Source: Reticulascus tulasneorum
Lineage: Eukaryota > Ascomycota > Sordariomycetes > Glomerellales > Reticulascaceae
Length of the DNA stretch: 64,000 bases
NCBI GenBank assembly: GCA_001557505.1
Contig: LSAX01000004.1
Span: forward strand, 1,240,001-1,304,000
Direction: 5' to 3'
The notes below the pieces were generated by a model, which saw nothing but the letters and a program-made list of their open reading frames with translations, made no database searches and was not told where the DNA came from. This document shows positions 11,051-22,208 of this stretch, one piece after another (within the stretch, counting starts at the first letter, position 1; each line of letters begins with the position of its first letter). A program made the translations under genes and the position numbers.

Positions 11051-12448
11051 GTAGCATGTATGCCAAAGCTAAGGTGAGTAGACGATGTGGTAGTGGCCCA
11101 TGCTCTTTGCCGCGACGATTTGCTCGATGGAGAATCTTGACACACGACGTCTTCAACGTTGGTATTCGTGTCGAGTTGAGGCTCCGAGATTCAGATTGGC
11201 TGGGATTATCCAACCTCTTTGGTATGCGCAGTAATGCTGTGGTACAGTAGGGCACTCAAAGCACAGGCCATCAATGCCAGTGGGAGGGAGCGCTAAGAAC
11301 GGCACAGAGTGGAGCGCTGGAGACGGCAGCTAGTCAACTAGGGCCACCTTGTAGAGAAGAAGCGAGCTGGTCCACCCCCCAGTACCCACCTCACCTATTA
11401 CGAGCCAGCCGTGCCCCGGGCCAGCCTTGGTAGTGCATTAGTAGCCCACCACCACAGGTGGCCAATTGGCACCATCCCACCATATGCTCCACTATAGTGC
11501 CCTGTAAGCAAGGCGAAGCTTAACTACCTACCTTACCTGTTAATTAGTTAGTTGTCTCTCTTCCATTCCCTGCCCTGTACGTTCTCTCCCCGTCCAGTTG
11601 GTGGCAGAACCCGGGACTGCGCAAGAACCCCCCGCCAATGAGAGCCTAGCGTTCTCCAGTGATGGACTTACTGTTAACGTTTAGTAGCGGGGAAACCACG
11701 GCAAGCCACTCTCTCTCTCTTTCTCTCTCCACTCGTCCATCTCTTCTCCAACAAAGTACCAAGTACGACAGCCTCCATCAGGCTACCGACCCAACACAAG
11801 CCCATCAGGCATTCATACAGGGACTTGGCTTGCTTTGGGCTGCAGATGATTCGAAGCAAAGGCACGATGGCCCCAACCCTGCTGGGACCAGGGACCCTCC
11901 CTTTCGCTCCGTTTTGTGACGCCTCGCCCACCTCTGTTTTGTTCCGTCTCTAGCCCTCCTGCCCTCTCTGCTTGTTCACAAGATAAGAAAGAGCATGGAG
12001 GCAACGCAACCACACCCCAAGGCGTCTGTCTCTTCCACTTCCTTCGGTCCTGGCGAAATACTATGGGCGTACCACTGCAGAATGCAGTTCATATGAGGAC
12101 GTCCCCCCCATTTTGCCGAAGACACATGTTGCGCCAGTAAGAATCCTGCAAGATACGTCACGGGTCTTTGTAACTGCAGTCCACCAATACTTAAGCGGGG
12201 TTGTATTTACCCTTCACACGGCCGGCCGAAGGCTGAAGGCCCGATTTTCCCTGTCCAGAAGGTGAGTTTCGCTGCCTCTTCTGCGCCGCTGCGGGTTGCT
12301 GGTTGCTTGAGGCTCAAAGCGCTGACGCTATTTCAAGAATCCGGTACCCGTGTATCCAAGATAACCTCCCTACCCACCGGAACTCCATCCATGGTCGCCG
12401 CCGAGATCTTCCTTTTCTGCCCCTGAGTTGTCGGCGCAAGATGAGACC
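11051..12448. other. Intergenic region between divergent genes
   Basis: Upstream region shared by the minus-strand 783-aa gene and the plus-strand DUF6590 gene. It contains a CT-rich tract at about 11709-11738, typical of fungal promoters and leaders, and TACCTACC/GTTAATTAG-like motifs near 11523-11550. A possible 5' non-coding donor (GGTGAGT) lies at about 12260. No gene recognised. Confidence 0.5.
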
Positions 12449-14451
12449 ATGCACAAATCGAAGAAGCCATCCAAGTCAAGGCGCGTAGGGAGGTATGAAT
12501 GGAGCGACTGGATATGGTCCGACCAATATGGCCGATACTACCGGCAACGCGAAGGCGCCGATGGTAAGTCGCGCCGCCCGGCGGATTCCTTACCCGCCCT
12601 CTCCAGCTAACTAGACGGGTGCTAGGCAACTTTGAGCACGAATGGGCGGCCCCGGCCCCTGCGGCACCGGAAGAAACAAGCCCTATAGACGACGCGACTC
12701 CACGGGATCCTGTTGTCGATGGCCTTGTGGATAGCCTCGCCGAAGGCATCGATAAACTCTCGACATACGACAATGACACTTCCAGCAGTGGATACAGCCT
12801 GTCGCCAGGTTCCAGCGTAGAAACCGATAGTATGTTCTACAACCAAACCACTAATAGACCGTGGCTAACATAGCGCAACGATCAGATACGAGCTACTCTT
12901 ACTCTTCGAAAGGAAAGTCGACAAAACAGTCATCGTCTGGCAAAGCTTCGAGATCGAAGCATCATCACGAAAGGGGGAAGGGTAAAGGCGTTTCGTACGA
13001 CGAAGGCGACGAGGATGATGACCCACCACAACAACAGCCGTTGGATCCGTTTTACGGGGCACGAACACAGGTCGACTCGGAACCTGCGCCGGTTTTTGAA
13101 CGACCAATATGTAAGATCCCCGCGGCGTAGCTGCTACCGGAATGCTTGTTGACTGTCAGGCAGACGACGACCCCGGTCGAGGATCCCGCTACCCTACCTA
13201 CGAATCCCCTGCGGCCGGTTACCCCTACGGTGATCCGCCTGCAGAGACTCAGTATCAAGAAGGTAAGGATATGTTGGAAGCCTTGAGTGATTGCGCCTAA
13301 CATTTCAATCAGCGGAACCACCTGGCACCGAAGGTGCTGATTATGTTGAGACGGGCAGCTACAGCTCGTCTGGGCATAGACACCGGTCAAGTCGCGCCCA
13401 CCAGCAAAGTCTGTAACCGTAACCCACGTGTGTCAGAAATAGACGCTAACCTACATCAGGTGGCCAGAAAGTGCATTTTCAAGAAGGAGAAGGCGAGTTT
13501 GCGGAGGAACAGGACCTAGAGTTCCTAGCAGCCATCGAGGAAACCCGGCGACCGAATCATGGCCGTAGCGGAGGAGAATCTTCAAGAGATGCATACGGTA
13601 AGTTCTCCAAGGATGTTGACGAGGGATTATGTTGGCTAACTCGAAACTCAGTCCCAATAGAACCCGAGGAGGAAGGGCAGCTGACACCGAAAGCTTCTCA
13701 TCCATCCTTCGACATCAGAGGCACAACCGGTGACGCAGAGTCGCTAGATCCCCGTGGGTTTGATGGTTTGAACTCAAGTGGATTGCTTTATTGACTTGGA
13801 ATGCAGGCTACGTTGTAGAACATTCGATGAAGTTTCAACCTGGGGAAGTGAGTCTGCAGTCTTGAAGTATTTAAGCCGTACAGATGCTCATTATATCTAT
13901 CTCAGGTCTTCAAAGTTTTGTGGTCGGAACCATCAGGTGCTATAGCGGGCACTCCAACAATCTCGGATAGGAGAGAATTTCGAGACCGATATGGGGAGTC
14001 ATTTTATGTGGGGTTCCGGCGATTTATCGTGATAGCTAACGACGAAGGACATTGCACCTGCGTGTAAGCTCTTCCCGGGGTGGTCTCTGGTTGAATGTGC
14101 GCTGCTAACCCGCCCAGGCCGATATTGACATATGGTGGCAAAGGTTGCCATAAGAGGGGCGTCAAGCCCCAGAAACACGGCATCATCCATCAATATGGTC
14201 ACAAGGCACGGCTGCTGGACGGCGAGCCGAAGCTCGGATTCGGGCCTGCAAGAATGAAGATCCTCGCAGAAGGCGAGAAGCTCGCAAGGGAGTCGCGAGT
14301 AAACTATTCGAAGCTGGTCACAGTGGAACACAATGTCAAGGTCTTCTTCATAGGGCATATCATCCCGGAAGACTTCGAAACGGTCTTTGAGGCTGTCAAC
14401 AAATGTTGGGAGGACAAGATCCACCATCAGCGGAAGAAGTACTTCAAATAA
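12449..14451 (+). CDS. DUF6590 domain protein, ten exons
   Basis: Exons: 12449-12563, 12626-12829, 12874-13110, 13164-13262, 13313-13408, 13460-13597, 13652-13765, 13807-13847, 13906-14063, 14118-14451. They give 511 aa in one frame. The N-terminus (MHKSKK...YEWSDWIWSDQYGRYYRQR) and a C-terminal domain starting at about residue 340 (FQPGEVFKVLWSEP ... FIVIANDEGHCTCVPILTYGGKG ... VNYSKLVTVEHNVKVFFIG) match the fungal DUF6590 family, which has no known biochemical function. The middle 300 residues are Ser/Glu/Pro-rich and disordered. Seven consecutive introns are phase 1, so exons 2-7 are each multiples of 3. Intron 5 uses a GTCTGT donor at 13409 and intron 7 is only 41 nt, so these two junctions are least certain. 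The acceptor of exon 7 could be 9 nt later. No ATG lies upstream in the first exon's frame before a stop. Confidence 0.85.
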
Positions 14452-15571
14452 GTACTACGAGACTTAATGTCTCCCCCCGAACGTTTCTGGGCTGTCTTCA
14501 AGTCAGTCACATCCATTTTAAACGTCTTCGATACGTCGAATACACACGATACATATACGTTTTGTGAGGATATACTTTGCGTCTATTCTCACGCAAACAC
14601 CAGCTGGAGGAGCATGTACAGCCGGCAGCAATGAGGTTATGACCATACTGGGCGAACCTGGCTGCTCTTGGACACGTTTCCTTCTCATCAGATATTGCTA
14701 CTTGAGTGGTGAGCTATCTGACAGCATGATTATATCCCCCCTCCCCCCGCTACAATTTTTTTGATTTATGGCTATACATGGCGAGGAGTCTTCTGGGACA
14801 GATTGGTCGCATCTTTTGGGATGACATAAACAACAGAAGGGATCGACTCCTTGGGATTAATGGAATCAGACATGGGGACCCAGAATGCATCTATGGTTAG
14901 ATTTTCTTGTCATTTGTTCCAGCCTATAGCGCTTGCTGGCATAGCTAGCTGTGCCATGCCCATACCCCCCTCCGTTGAATGATTAGTTTATGACGTTAGC
15001 ATTTCTTGCAGCACGCACTTGGTCTACGTGCTGCAGATCAACAAATTGGAAAAAGCCAGCGCAGCAATGGTTTAAGCTTTGATTGCTCACCAATTGCACC
15101 GCTGCCGCGCTGGCGTGGACTCGTTTTGACTTTTGTACCAACATCGATAGGCTGTTTCCAGAGCCACGTAGCTGGGACTACCCCTGAAATCTAGGCACCC
15201 AGCCGCAGATTCGTACATAACAGATCCGCCTTTTACAATTACTGGTTTGGGAACGGGTAGCGTCGTGAGAAGTAGACTTGTATCTTTTGTCCATCCGCTA
15301 GGGACCACCCCGGTCGGTGTAGTTCGGTGAAAGGTCGGCCAGCCGAGCCTCGGCATCTTTCCCCGCAAAAAGGCGGATGGAGAAACGTCAGAGGAGCAAG
15401 CTAAAGCCCGGAACCCTTCCAACGTCGTTGGCGTGTACAGGTGTTATCTGTTTCTTTGTTTTCTCGCCTTTCCATATACTATATACACCACGTATATGCC
15501 TGATTGATTGACTCTGGTGTTTCGTCTTGTATCAACATAATCTTCAGAAACCGCAAGCTATCAATTGGAGA
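14452..15571. other. Intergenic region
   Basis: 3' flank of the DUF6590 gene and promoter of the SDR gene. A TATA-like element (CATATACTATATACACC) lies near 15473-15489, about 85-100 bases before the SDR start. No gene, RNA or repeat was recognised in between. Confidence 0.5.
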
Positions 15572-16519
15572 ATGGCAGAGGCGGAGCTCCAGGACTACCC
15601 GTCCCTCTTCTCCCTGAAGGGCAAGGTGGTCGTCGTAACCGGAGGGTCCCGAGGACTGGGCTTACATGCCGCGTCAGCGTAAGCTTCCCCCTTCCGTCCC
15701 TCCCAGCTCAATCGCGCAGCATCGCGTCAGGATCCGGAGCTAACAACCCTGCGCCCGCCGTCCAGATTCCTCCAGGCCGGCGCCGCGAAAGTCTTCATCT
15801 CCTCCCGGAAGGCCTCCGCCTGCGAAGAAGCCTGCAAGGCCCTCAATGCGCTCCCGAACCGACAGCCCGGCGCAGTAGCGATCTCCGTGCCTGCGGACTC
15901 GGCTTCCATCGCAGGCGTCGAGCAGCTGGTCGCGCAGGTCAAGAAGCATACCTCCCATGTGGATATCCTGGTCGCGAATGCGGGTGCGTCGTGGGGTGAG
16001 AAGTTTGACGTGCACCCGGATGGCGCGTTCGCGAAGGTGATGGATCTGAACGTCAAGGCCGTGTTCAACACGATCCGGCTCTTTGCGCCAATGTTGCAAC
16101 AGAAAGCGACCATTGCTGATCCCTCAAGAGTCATAATCACAGCCTCAGTCGCCGGTTTGGGCGTCGGGACGTTGGGGAAGCACGGGACATACGGTTATTC
16201 GGCAAGCAAGGCGGCCGTGATCCACCTGGGGCGGAATCTAGCGCTGGAGCTCGCCCCAAGGCACATCACGGTCAACTCGATCGCACCGGGCTTCTTTCCC
16301 AGCAAGATGGCCAATGGGCTGCTCGAGATCTCGGGCGGGGCGGATAAGATTGCCAAGGGCAACCCAATGGGCCGGCTTGGTCAGCCGGAAGATATCGCAG
16401 GTGCTGTGATTTATCTTGCGAGCCGCGCGGGAAGTCATGTCAATGGAGAGGTGATTGCGATTGATGGCGGTGCCTTGTGGCAGAGGGGCGAGCTAAACAT
16501 CTCCGAGGCGAAGTTGTAG
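15572..16519 (+). CDS. Short-chain dehydrogenase/reductase (FabG/RhlG-like)
   Basis: Exons 15572-15678 and 15766-16519 (87-nt intron, GTAAGC donor, GCTAAC branch, CCAG acceptor) give 286 aa, a usual length for classical SDRs. The Rossmann glycine motif TGGSRGLG is at 23-30, with an Arg at the end of strand 2 (ISSR, residue 50) that favours NADPH. NAGA is at 107-110, and the catalytic tetrad is Asn131, Ser163, Tyr180 and Lys184 (YSASK). The C-terminal IDGGALW motif is typical of oxoacyl-ACP-reductase-like SDRs. Related fungal proteins are often labelled RhlG-like or 3-oxoacyl-reductase. The physiological substrate cannot be told from sequence. It is convergent with the methyltransferase gene 180 bases downstream, so their 3' ends may overlap. 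No biosynthetic core gene lies nearby, so a secondary-metabolite role is not supported. Confidence 0.92.
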
Positions 16520-16699
16520 CTTCGTGGTTGGGTATCGCAGATGTCACATGGAGATAAAGCCGAAGAGATCTTGTCAGAATAGAGGCAGTGTAATTTCTCC
16601 ATATCATAACCCGAGCTGATATTCCCGCGCCAATAATGCTATATATCTCATGCTAGCAAATGCCATGAATACTATTCTTCTAAGCAAAAAGAAGTCTAG

Positions 16700-18190
16700 T
16701 TAATGCATCGGTTTGCGGGCCACCCATGAACTAGCTCTATAAACAGTCTGCAACATCGATTGTGTGTCTCGGATATATGGTGCTTCTATACCCGTCTCTC
16801 TATGTTCGACTTCGAAACCCATCTTCTGCACCAGCGCCATCACCTCGTCGTCTGATAATTCGAAGCTGCCGGGGTCGGCAATTCCCGACGAATTGTTGTA
16901 GTCGTGTTCCCCATCCCCATCGTCGTCGCGGCCGTGGTTGCCCGGCGCGTTGTTTTCGAAATGCCACAGAAGGGGTCCGATATTGACAAGTACGCCACCT
17001 GGTTTCAGGCAATGATGGATAGTCTCCAGGTATCTGATGAGGTTTGGAGCGGTGTCGAGGAAGAAGACGGTGGCAACTGCATCGTAAGTCTCCTTATGCT
17101 CGTCGTCACTATAGAGACAAAGGAAGTCGGCTGCGCACATGGACATGGACCCTCCATCAACGGCACTGGCCATTTCGGTAGCTGGGTGAATGTCGGGGAT
17201 CTGGTAGCTTCGCATGTGGTTCTCCCGCGTCCGGTGATTCGAAAAGGTGTGGATCCAGGGGTAAATGGTATGCTGTCCTGCACGATTTGTGCAGTTGAGA
17301 ATGTACGACGAAGCCAGAAGCTGGTGGTAGGATATTTCGTTTCCTTCTGCGCAGAATCCTCTGTGGCAAAGATCGAACACCAGACGGCCCAAACCGGCTC
17401 CGGGAACTAGAATCTTCAGCGGCTCCCGCTCCGGAAAGCGAAGCCTCTCCTGTTCCAGTGCCCGCATGATAGGTCCATAAGATGCTGCTCGCTCTACGGA
17501 ACCTTCAGCCGACCAGTCTCGGTAGAACTGACGAATAGTGCTCCGAGCTTTGTCAATATCTTGATGTTTAGCGATGCCAACCCACTCATCCGGCATGGTC
17601 GGTTCTCGGCCATCAACAGCAGAATCCACGTGGAAGTTTCTCAGCCCGTTTCTGGCAATAGCTCTAGCCAGCTCGGCATTTGACTCGATGGCATCATCGG
17701 TCTTATTCAATGTCTCGAGGAAGTTGAATGGCGGGGCGGCCAGCATCTGCCAGTGAGCTTGCGGCAGAGCGTAGAATGACTGCCTCCGGAGGTGAGTGAC
17801 ATTGAAATGAGCCACCTTTGCGTATTGGCTGTGACTAGTCAGCACCTGACCCAGCAAGTCGAAGTCATGAATCAATTTTGGAGAACATGTGAGCCCCCAA
17901 TGCGAAGGATCTGACTTGATAAGAGAGAATTGAAGACATATGACACCATGTGCTCATAAGACAGCGGGGGTAACCAAATATGACCAATGAATTGTGTCGG
18001 CTATGATACTTGAGGGTAGGAGGATCAAGGCTGTGTAACCAGCTCATTGACATCCCCGAAAAGCCACACCGATCCGGAACGCAAGGGACACTAACAAGTA
18101 TGAGTCCAGGGCGCAGAAGACCACTTTAACCTCTTCCGGGTCTTCCATGGTATCTTCCATGCCATTCCATTGGTCGTTATCGGCGGCCAT
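16700..18190 (-). CDS. Carnosine N-methyltransferase-like (N2227 family)
   Basis: Exon 1 18190-18096 and exon 2 17828-16700 (minus strand) give 407 aa. The join DSY-F-QYAKVAHFN restores the conserved N-terminus of the N2227/CARNMT1 family (yeast YNL092W, human CARNMT1). These enzymes methylate the histidine of His-containing dipeptides such as carnosine using SAM. Visible family motifs are FYALPxxHW (about 50-58), VPGAGLGRL SAM-binding loop (173-181), GNEISYHQLL (194-203), the ADFLCLY segment (265-271), VFFLDTAPNLIRYLETI (287-302) and LKPGGVLVNIGPLLWHFEN (306-324). An acidic insert (about 332-345) is not in the usual core. The intron is 267 nt, long for this window, with GTTAGT donor and GTGCTGACTAGTCACAG end. 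Fungi are not known for carnosine, so the real substrate may differ. Confidence 0.9.
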
Positions 18191-19990
18191 TTTGAAACCG
18201 TGAGGGATGATGAGTCTGAGATCCGGGGCGCGGTGGTATCTCAACGGATCACCACATAGATCATGTCAACGGCAAGTTCTTCATGGCGGAAAACTCTGGG
18301 GGAAGGGAGAGGAAGAAACGGGCGAACCTGAACAGGCCGCAGCAGAGATGGGGAATTCTCAATGGCGAGACATGACCTTATTTTTTCTTGGCTCATTCGA
18401 ACACCTGGTGGTTGTCCCGAGGGTCCATGTAGCCGGAAGCCCCAACGTTCTCCACATGACTAAGCGAACCCATATGCACGGTGCCCGTTTGACGGTGCAA
18501 TATACGGGATGGCACGGTGGCGGGAGAGTCACATGCTAGCGGCGCGAGGGCTTCAAGGCTGACAGTTAGATCGTAAAACTAGGTTGATGGCAATTGCAGG
18601 CAACTTTCCTTTGGAAAGAACAATGAAAAGGTAATGTAACGAATTAACGAATCTTCTAGCAATTTACTGTATATTCACTTCTATATTCCCGTCAATAGCT
18701 GCCTTGAATGGCCAAGTGCCGATGCGGCTCACTGTTTTTTTTTGCGATCCGCGTGGCTGGTAGCCTTGCGTAACTTGCAAACTTACAAGGCAAATTCCAA
18801 TTCCAAAGACTCACCGCCCCCAGCCTCCACGTCAAGCTGACGAATCGAGCGTCTCTAAAGGGCTATTTGGTTCAATTAGCTGCAGCCTGGTTGGGCGATC
18901 TAGCCGTTCATCGCATAGAATCGGATCCCCCCCCCACCGAGTCCATCGATGGAAGTTCTCAAAATAAACCCCCCATCTTCCATGTTGGTCGGGAGATCAG
19001 CCTGCGCCTTGATTAACAGGTAACTAACTATCTTGGGCACGGCAGCCTCGGTGACGACAACGGCTCCATGTACCTGTACCTAGATGCGTCCGAGTGATGC
19101 AGTTGGGCCATCCAGATTCCCGGGAAGCTGGTACTAGGGCTGCAACTGGGGTGCCCATGTCCCGTCATGGGCAGATCATGCACGACATAGAATTGCACTA
19201 TGCCGGCATGGGAAGCTGAAAATACAGCCTCAATTTCTCACAGCCTCACGTTCTGAGTGTGCCCTGAATGTCCTCGAAAGGCAAAGCCTCTTGCGGAGGA
19301 GATGTGCAGATTCACAGAGCACCGTACCAGCACGTTTCGGCCTCAAAGTTTTGCTTGAAGCTGCATGGGCATACTCGTGAGAAGGCCTTGTTCCCACCTC
19401 CCATCCGATTCTGGTAGATCAGCCGTGATGTCCGCGGCTCAGGTGCAGCGATATTCGTTGGCTAGCTGGAGAATCTGGGCTTTGTCAGTAATTGTGACTC
19501 CACATAGTGAATTGCAGATTACAGCAACCCATCTTGTCTAGCAAGCCTCATAGTGAACGTAGTCTACGTCCCCGTAACTTCCTGATGCACGTTTCCCGCT
19601 CCATTTCTAACTAGAATCAAAGGATTGGTAAAGCGAGCAGACTCGTCACTCATTCAACACGAGTAAGGTCGCAGACATGTAGATGAAGTGAAGGAAACAG
19701 TTACAGCCATGATACGGAAACGCAAAGTCGTCTGGCTCTCAAGGTCTCTGCATCTTCCCACTAACAGCATGAGTCTCAAGCTGCCGCCATTCTGGAAGTT
19801 GGCTTGCCGTAGAATTCGCCTCGAAATATGTCCAACTGTGCAAGCAGGTGCCCCTATTGATCTGTATTATGGCTTCGGTTATGGCCAGTCTTTATGTCTC
19901 CCAACGTATTCAATAACTTCCAGCCTAGATGGAAATCTTCAAGTCCCTGTGACAGACCATATACCCAGATCATTCTTGCCAGATCTTCAA
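18191..19990. other. Intergenic region
   Basis: Upstream flank of the N2227-family gene followed by sequence without recognisable genes. An ORF at about 19688-20104 runs into the tRNA-like repeat and has no domain. A short C-rich run lies at about 18927. Confidence 0.5.
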
Positions 19991-20206
19991 AAGCAAAAAG
20001 CAAAAGTCAAAAAGAATCGACAGCAACGAGGGTCGAACCAGCAAAAAAGCAGGGGGCTCGAGACAAGCTCGCTCCCCCTTCGAAACTATGATTTTGGTTT
20101 CTAACCTTTTGAATCCCGCTCTAGAGCTTTCTTGACCGCTCGGCCACTACGTTTCTTAGGATTCGGCTGGGAGTAAGAGACCCTATTTTGATATATAAGG
20201 GGTAGG
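19991..20206 (-). repeat. tRNA-like (SINE-like) repeat, copy 1
   Basis: First of two tandem units about 80% identical by eye, with a 230-232 bp period. On the minus strand it has a good pol III A box (TGGCCGAGCGGTC, 20134-20146), a B box (GGTTCGACCC, 20030-20039) and a T5 run (20013-20009) about 17 bases past the B box. Between the boxes are potential stems: the palindrome GCTCTAGAGC, GAAAC/GTTTC, and GGGGG/CCCCC, like a class II variable arm. Acceptor and T stems do not pair well, so it is not a standard functional tRNA. A tRNA-Ser/Leu-derived SINE or tRNA pseudogene is the likeliest reading. Confidence 0.6.
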
Positions 20207-20222
20207 CACGTCTATGGACATT

Positions 20223-20438
20223 GCAAAAAAAGAATCAAAAAAGAGAATGATCACACTGGGGGTCGAACGCAAAAAAGCAGGGGGCTCAAGACGAGCTCGC
20301 TTTCCCCCTTCGAAACCATGATTTTTGGTTTCTGACCTTTTGAATCCCGCTCTAGAGCTGTCTTTGGCCGTTGGGCCACTACATTGTTAAGGACTCGGCT
20401 GAGAGTAAGGGAACCTTTTTTGATATATAAGGGGTAGA
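20223..20438 (-). repeat. tRNA-like (SINE-like) repeat, copy 2
   Basis: Second tandem unit. The A box is degenerate (TGGCCCAACGGCC, within 20364-20378) and the B box is CGTTCGACCCC (20259-20269). T-runs follow on the minus strand (A-runs at about 20224-20243 on plus). The inner stems are kept: GCTCTAGAGC is identical, GAAACC/GGTTTC is one pair longer than in copy 1, and GGGGG/CCCCC is present. Both units share a GATATATAAGGGGTAG segment on the right. Copy 2 appears more decayed at the promoter boxes than copy 1. Confidence 0.6.
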
Positions 20439-21041
20439 TGCCTCTGCGCCCCTGTGTTGGTATAACGCGACAGAACGGAGCGAGGTCAAGGAGAGAGGGG
20501 GCGCGCTCGGAGGTGGATTAGAGGGATCGCGATATATGACTGCCTATGCTCATAGGAGGAGAGGCTTGAGTTACGACATGATATGGAGTAAGTCAACCCC
20601 CTATCGGGAGACTGCGTATCCCACCACTACTACGTCCGTACAATGTATGCAATGACAAACTTCAGAATTACTAGTCTTCCTGAGCAATGTATCTGTCTGA
20701 GATATCAAAGATCTCGAGGCGGAGCCATAGACTTGCATTCTACCACCGGAGTAACAGTACACGGGGTCTATGATGCACTAAGCATGTTTCAGTTTGGTTA
20801 TTGTGATTCCTTCCTGTCATTCAATCTACATATATAGGTCATTCCGTTACTCTACATAGCCTGACAAACCCATGTCGAGGCCATCATTGCAAACGCCATG
20901 CGTTATATGCACCATGTCACGACCCGCATTCTCAGTATCAAGTGCAACCGTCCACCCGAAGCCTACATTGGCAAGCATCCGACAGCATCTTCTGAACCCG
21001 TGTTTCATGTCTTGCCCTTCTCAGTACCCAGAAACCATCCC
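20439..21041. other. Intergenic region
   Basis: Sequence right of the tRNA-like repeats up to the 3' end of the minus-strand membrane protein gene. No gene was recognised. A purine-rich stretch (GGAGAGAGGGGGCG) lies near 20490. Confidence 0.5.
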
Positions 21042-22208
21042 CTATTCCCGATTGCGTCGATACCCAGCTTGTCGCTTCTTCCTCTTGTCCTCGGCAAAGT
21101 CGCTGGTCGCTGGTGACAAGCCCGGGATGACATGCCGATAACTCTTCGTGCCTAGGTCGCCTCCTTCATGGCTCCCAACCTCGCTGTCATTCCAGCTACC
21201 AGGTACGCTTCTTTCCGGCTCCCGACGCCCAATCTCACTCTCCGCAATCGTGCTCTCGGCCCGTTGAAAGCTGAAATCCCTTCTCGAGCTCCCAGCAGCC
21301 CGGCCCTTCTCCTGCAGTTTCTTCGCCTCGGCGCGGATACGGTCCTGTTCGCGGTCTGCGGTGCTGTACACTTTCCTGATACCGCCCGACTTGGTGGGAG
21401 TATTGGTTGGTGTTCTCTCGCGGTTAGAAAGCAGGTCTGATGCAACGGTGGAATCTGTGGGGTTGGTGGATCCATCCCACGATGAGCCTTCCGGTTCTTT
21501 GTTGAGGCCTCCTACGCGGGCTGGACGTTCGTGGCGGTAGGAGCGTAGATGACTTTTGGCTTCGCGCTCGGCATCTTCATCGATAAGAACGCCGTCCTCA
21601 CCAACGTGCCGACGGGTGTTCTCGCGCTTTTCACGGCTTTTTCTTGCCAGCTTCTTTTTGCGGTTCTCACGGCTGGCAATGTCGCTCACACCTGCTGTGA
21701 TTCCAGACATGGCTGTCGAGTCAGATACCGTGGTTGTTGCGTCGTCCATATCCTTGTACACGCTGCCGCCACCAAGGTTCGTGGACGGTGTCGCTCCACT
21801 CAATAAAGTACCATTTGGCCCACGACGTCGTAGCACGGTGGTCTTGTAGTCGTCCCAATCTGTTTCCTTGAAGTAGAACCCGCCATTCTTGGCCCAGAAG
21901 AAGAACCAGATGGTAGTGACGATGATACCAGCGCCGATGATGCCAAACAGGACGAAGATTATCGTATTGTTGATCTCGGCGGGGTTGATGGCACCTTTGT
22001 GGGGGTCTACGCGGTTGGCTTCATCGCGGGCGACATGAAGAGAGCGAGCAGCGAGAGGGCCGAGAGGAGAGCCACCAACGGAGGTGTCGAAGCTGGAGAG
22101 CGGAAGGGAGCGGGCTGTAATGTCTGATGTCTCGGGAAGGTTGGAGAAGGTATTGGAGACGAAAGAACGGGCTTGGTGAGCTAGCCCGGTGATAATTGCT
22201 GGAGCCAT
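21042..22208 (-). CDS. Conserved single-pass membrane protein, 388 aa
   Basis: Single-exon gene with ATG at 22208. A Ser/Leu-rich N-terminal part (1-80) is followed by one transmembrane helix (about 82-105, IIFVLFGIIGAGIIVTTIWFFFW). The conserved juxtamembrane segment AKNGGFYFKETDWDDYKTTVLRRRGPNGTLLSGA (about 106-139) follows directly. The remaining 250 residues are highly charged, Arg/Lys/Ser-rich and probably cytoplasmic and disordered, with a helical stretch at about 275-300. I recall similar proteins, uncharacterised, across Pezizomycotina. The N-terminus lacks a clear cleavable signal peptide, so a type III-like membrane protein is likely. A CCAAT-CRE pair lies about 540 bases upstream. 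Function unknown. Confidence 0.82.
   Translation of the reverse strand: MAPAIITGLAHQARSFVSNTFSNLPETSDITARSLPLSSFDTSVGGSPLGPLAARSLHVARDEANRVDPHKGAINPAEINNTIIFVLFGIIGAGIIVTTIWFFFWAKNGGFYFKETDWDDYKTTVLRRRGPNGTLLSGATPSTNLGGGSVYKDMDDATTTVSDSTAMSGITAGVSDIASRENRKKKLARKSREKRENTRRHVGEDGVLIDEDAEREAKSHLRSYRHERPARVGGLNKEPEGSSWDGSTNPTDSTVASDLLSNRERTPTNTPTKSGGIRKVYSTADREQDRIRAEAKKLQEKGRAAGSSRRDFSFQRAESTIAESEIGRREPERSVPGSWNDSEVGSHEGGDLGTKSYRHVIPGLSPATSDFAEDKRKKRQAGYRRNRE

Noticed and set aside
15572..18190. SDR plus methyltransferase as a secondary-metabolite cluster
   Set aside because: No polyketide synthase, peptide synthetase, terpene cyclase, P450 or pathway regulator is nearby. The methyltransferase belongs to the conserved N2227 family.
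19688..20104. 138-codon ORF as a gene
   Set aside because: Its end lies inside the tRNA-like repeat, and the sequence has no domain or coding bias. More likely chance.
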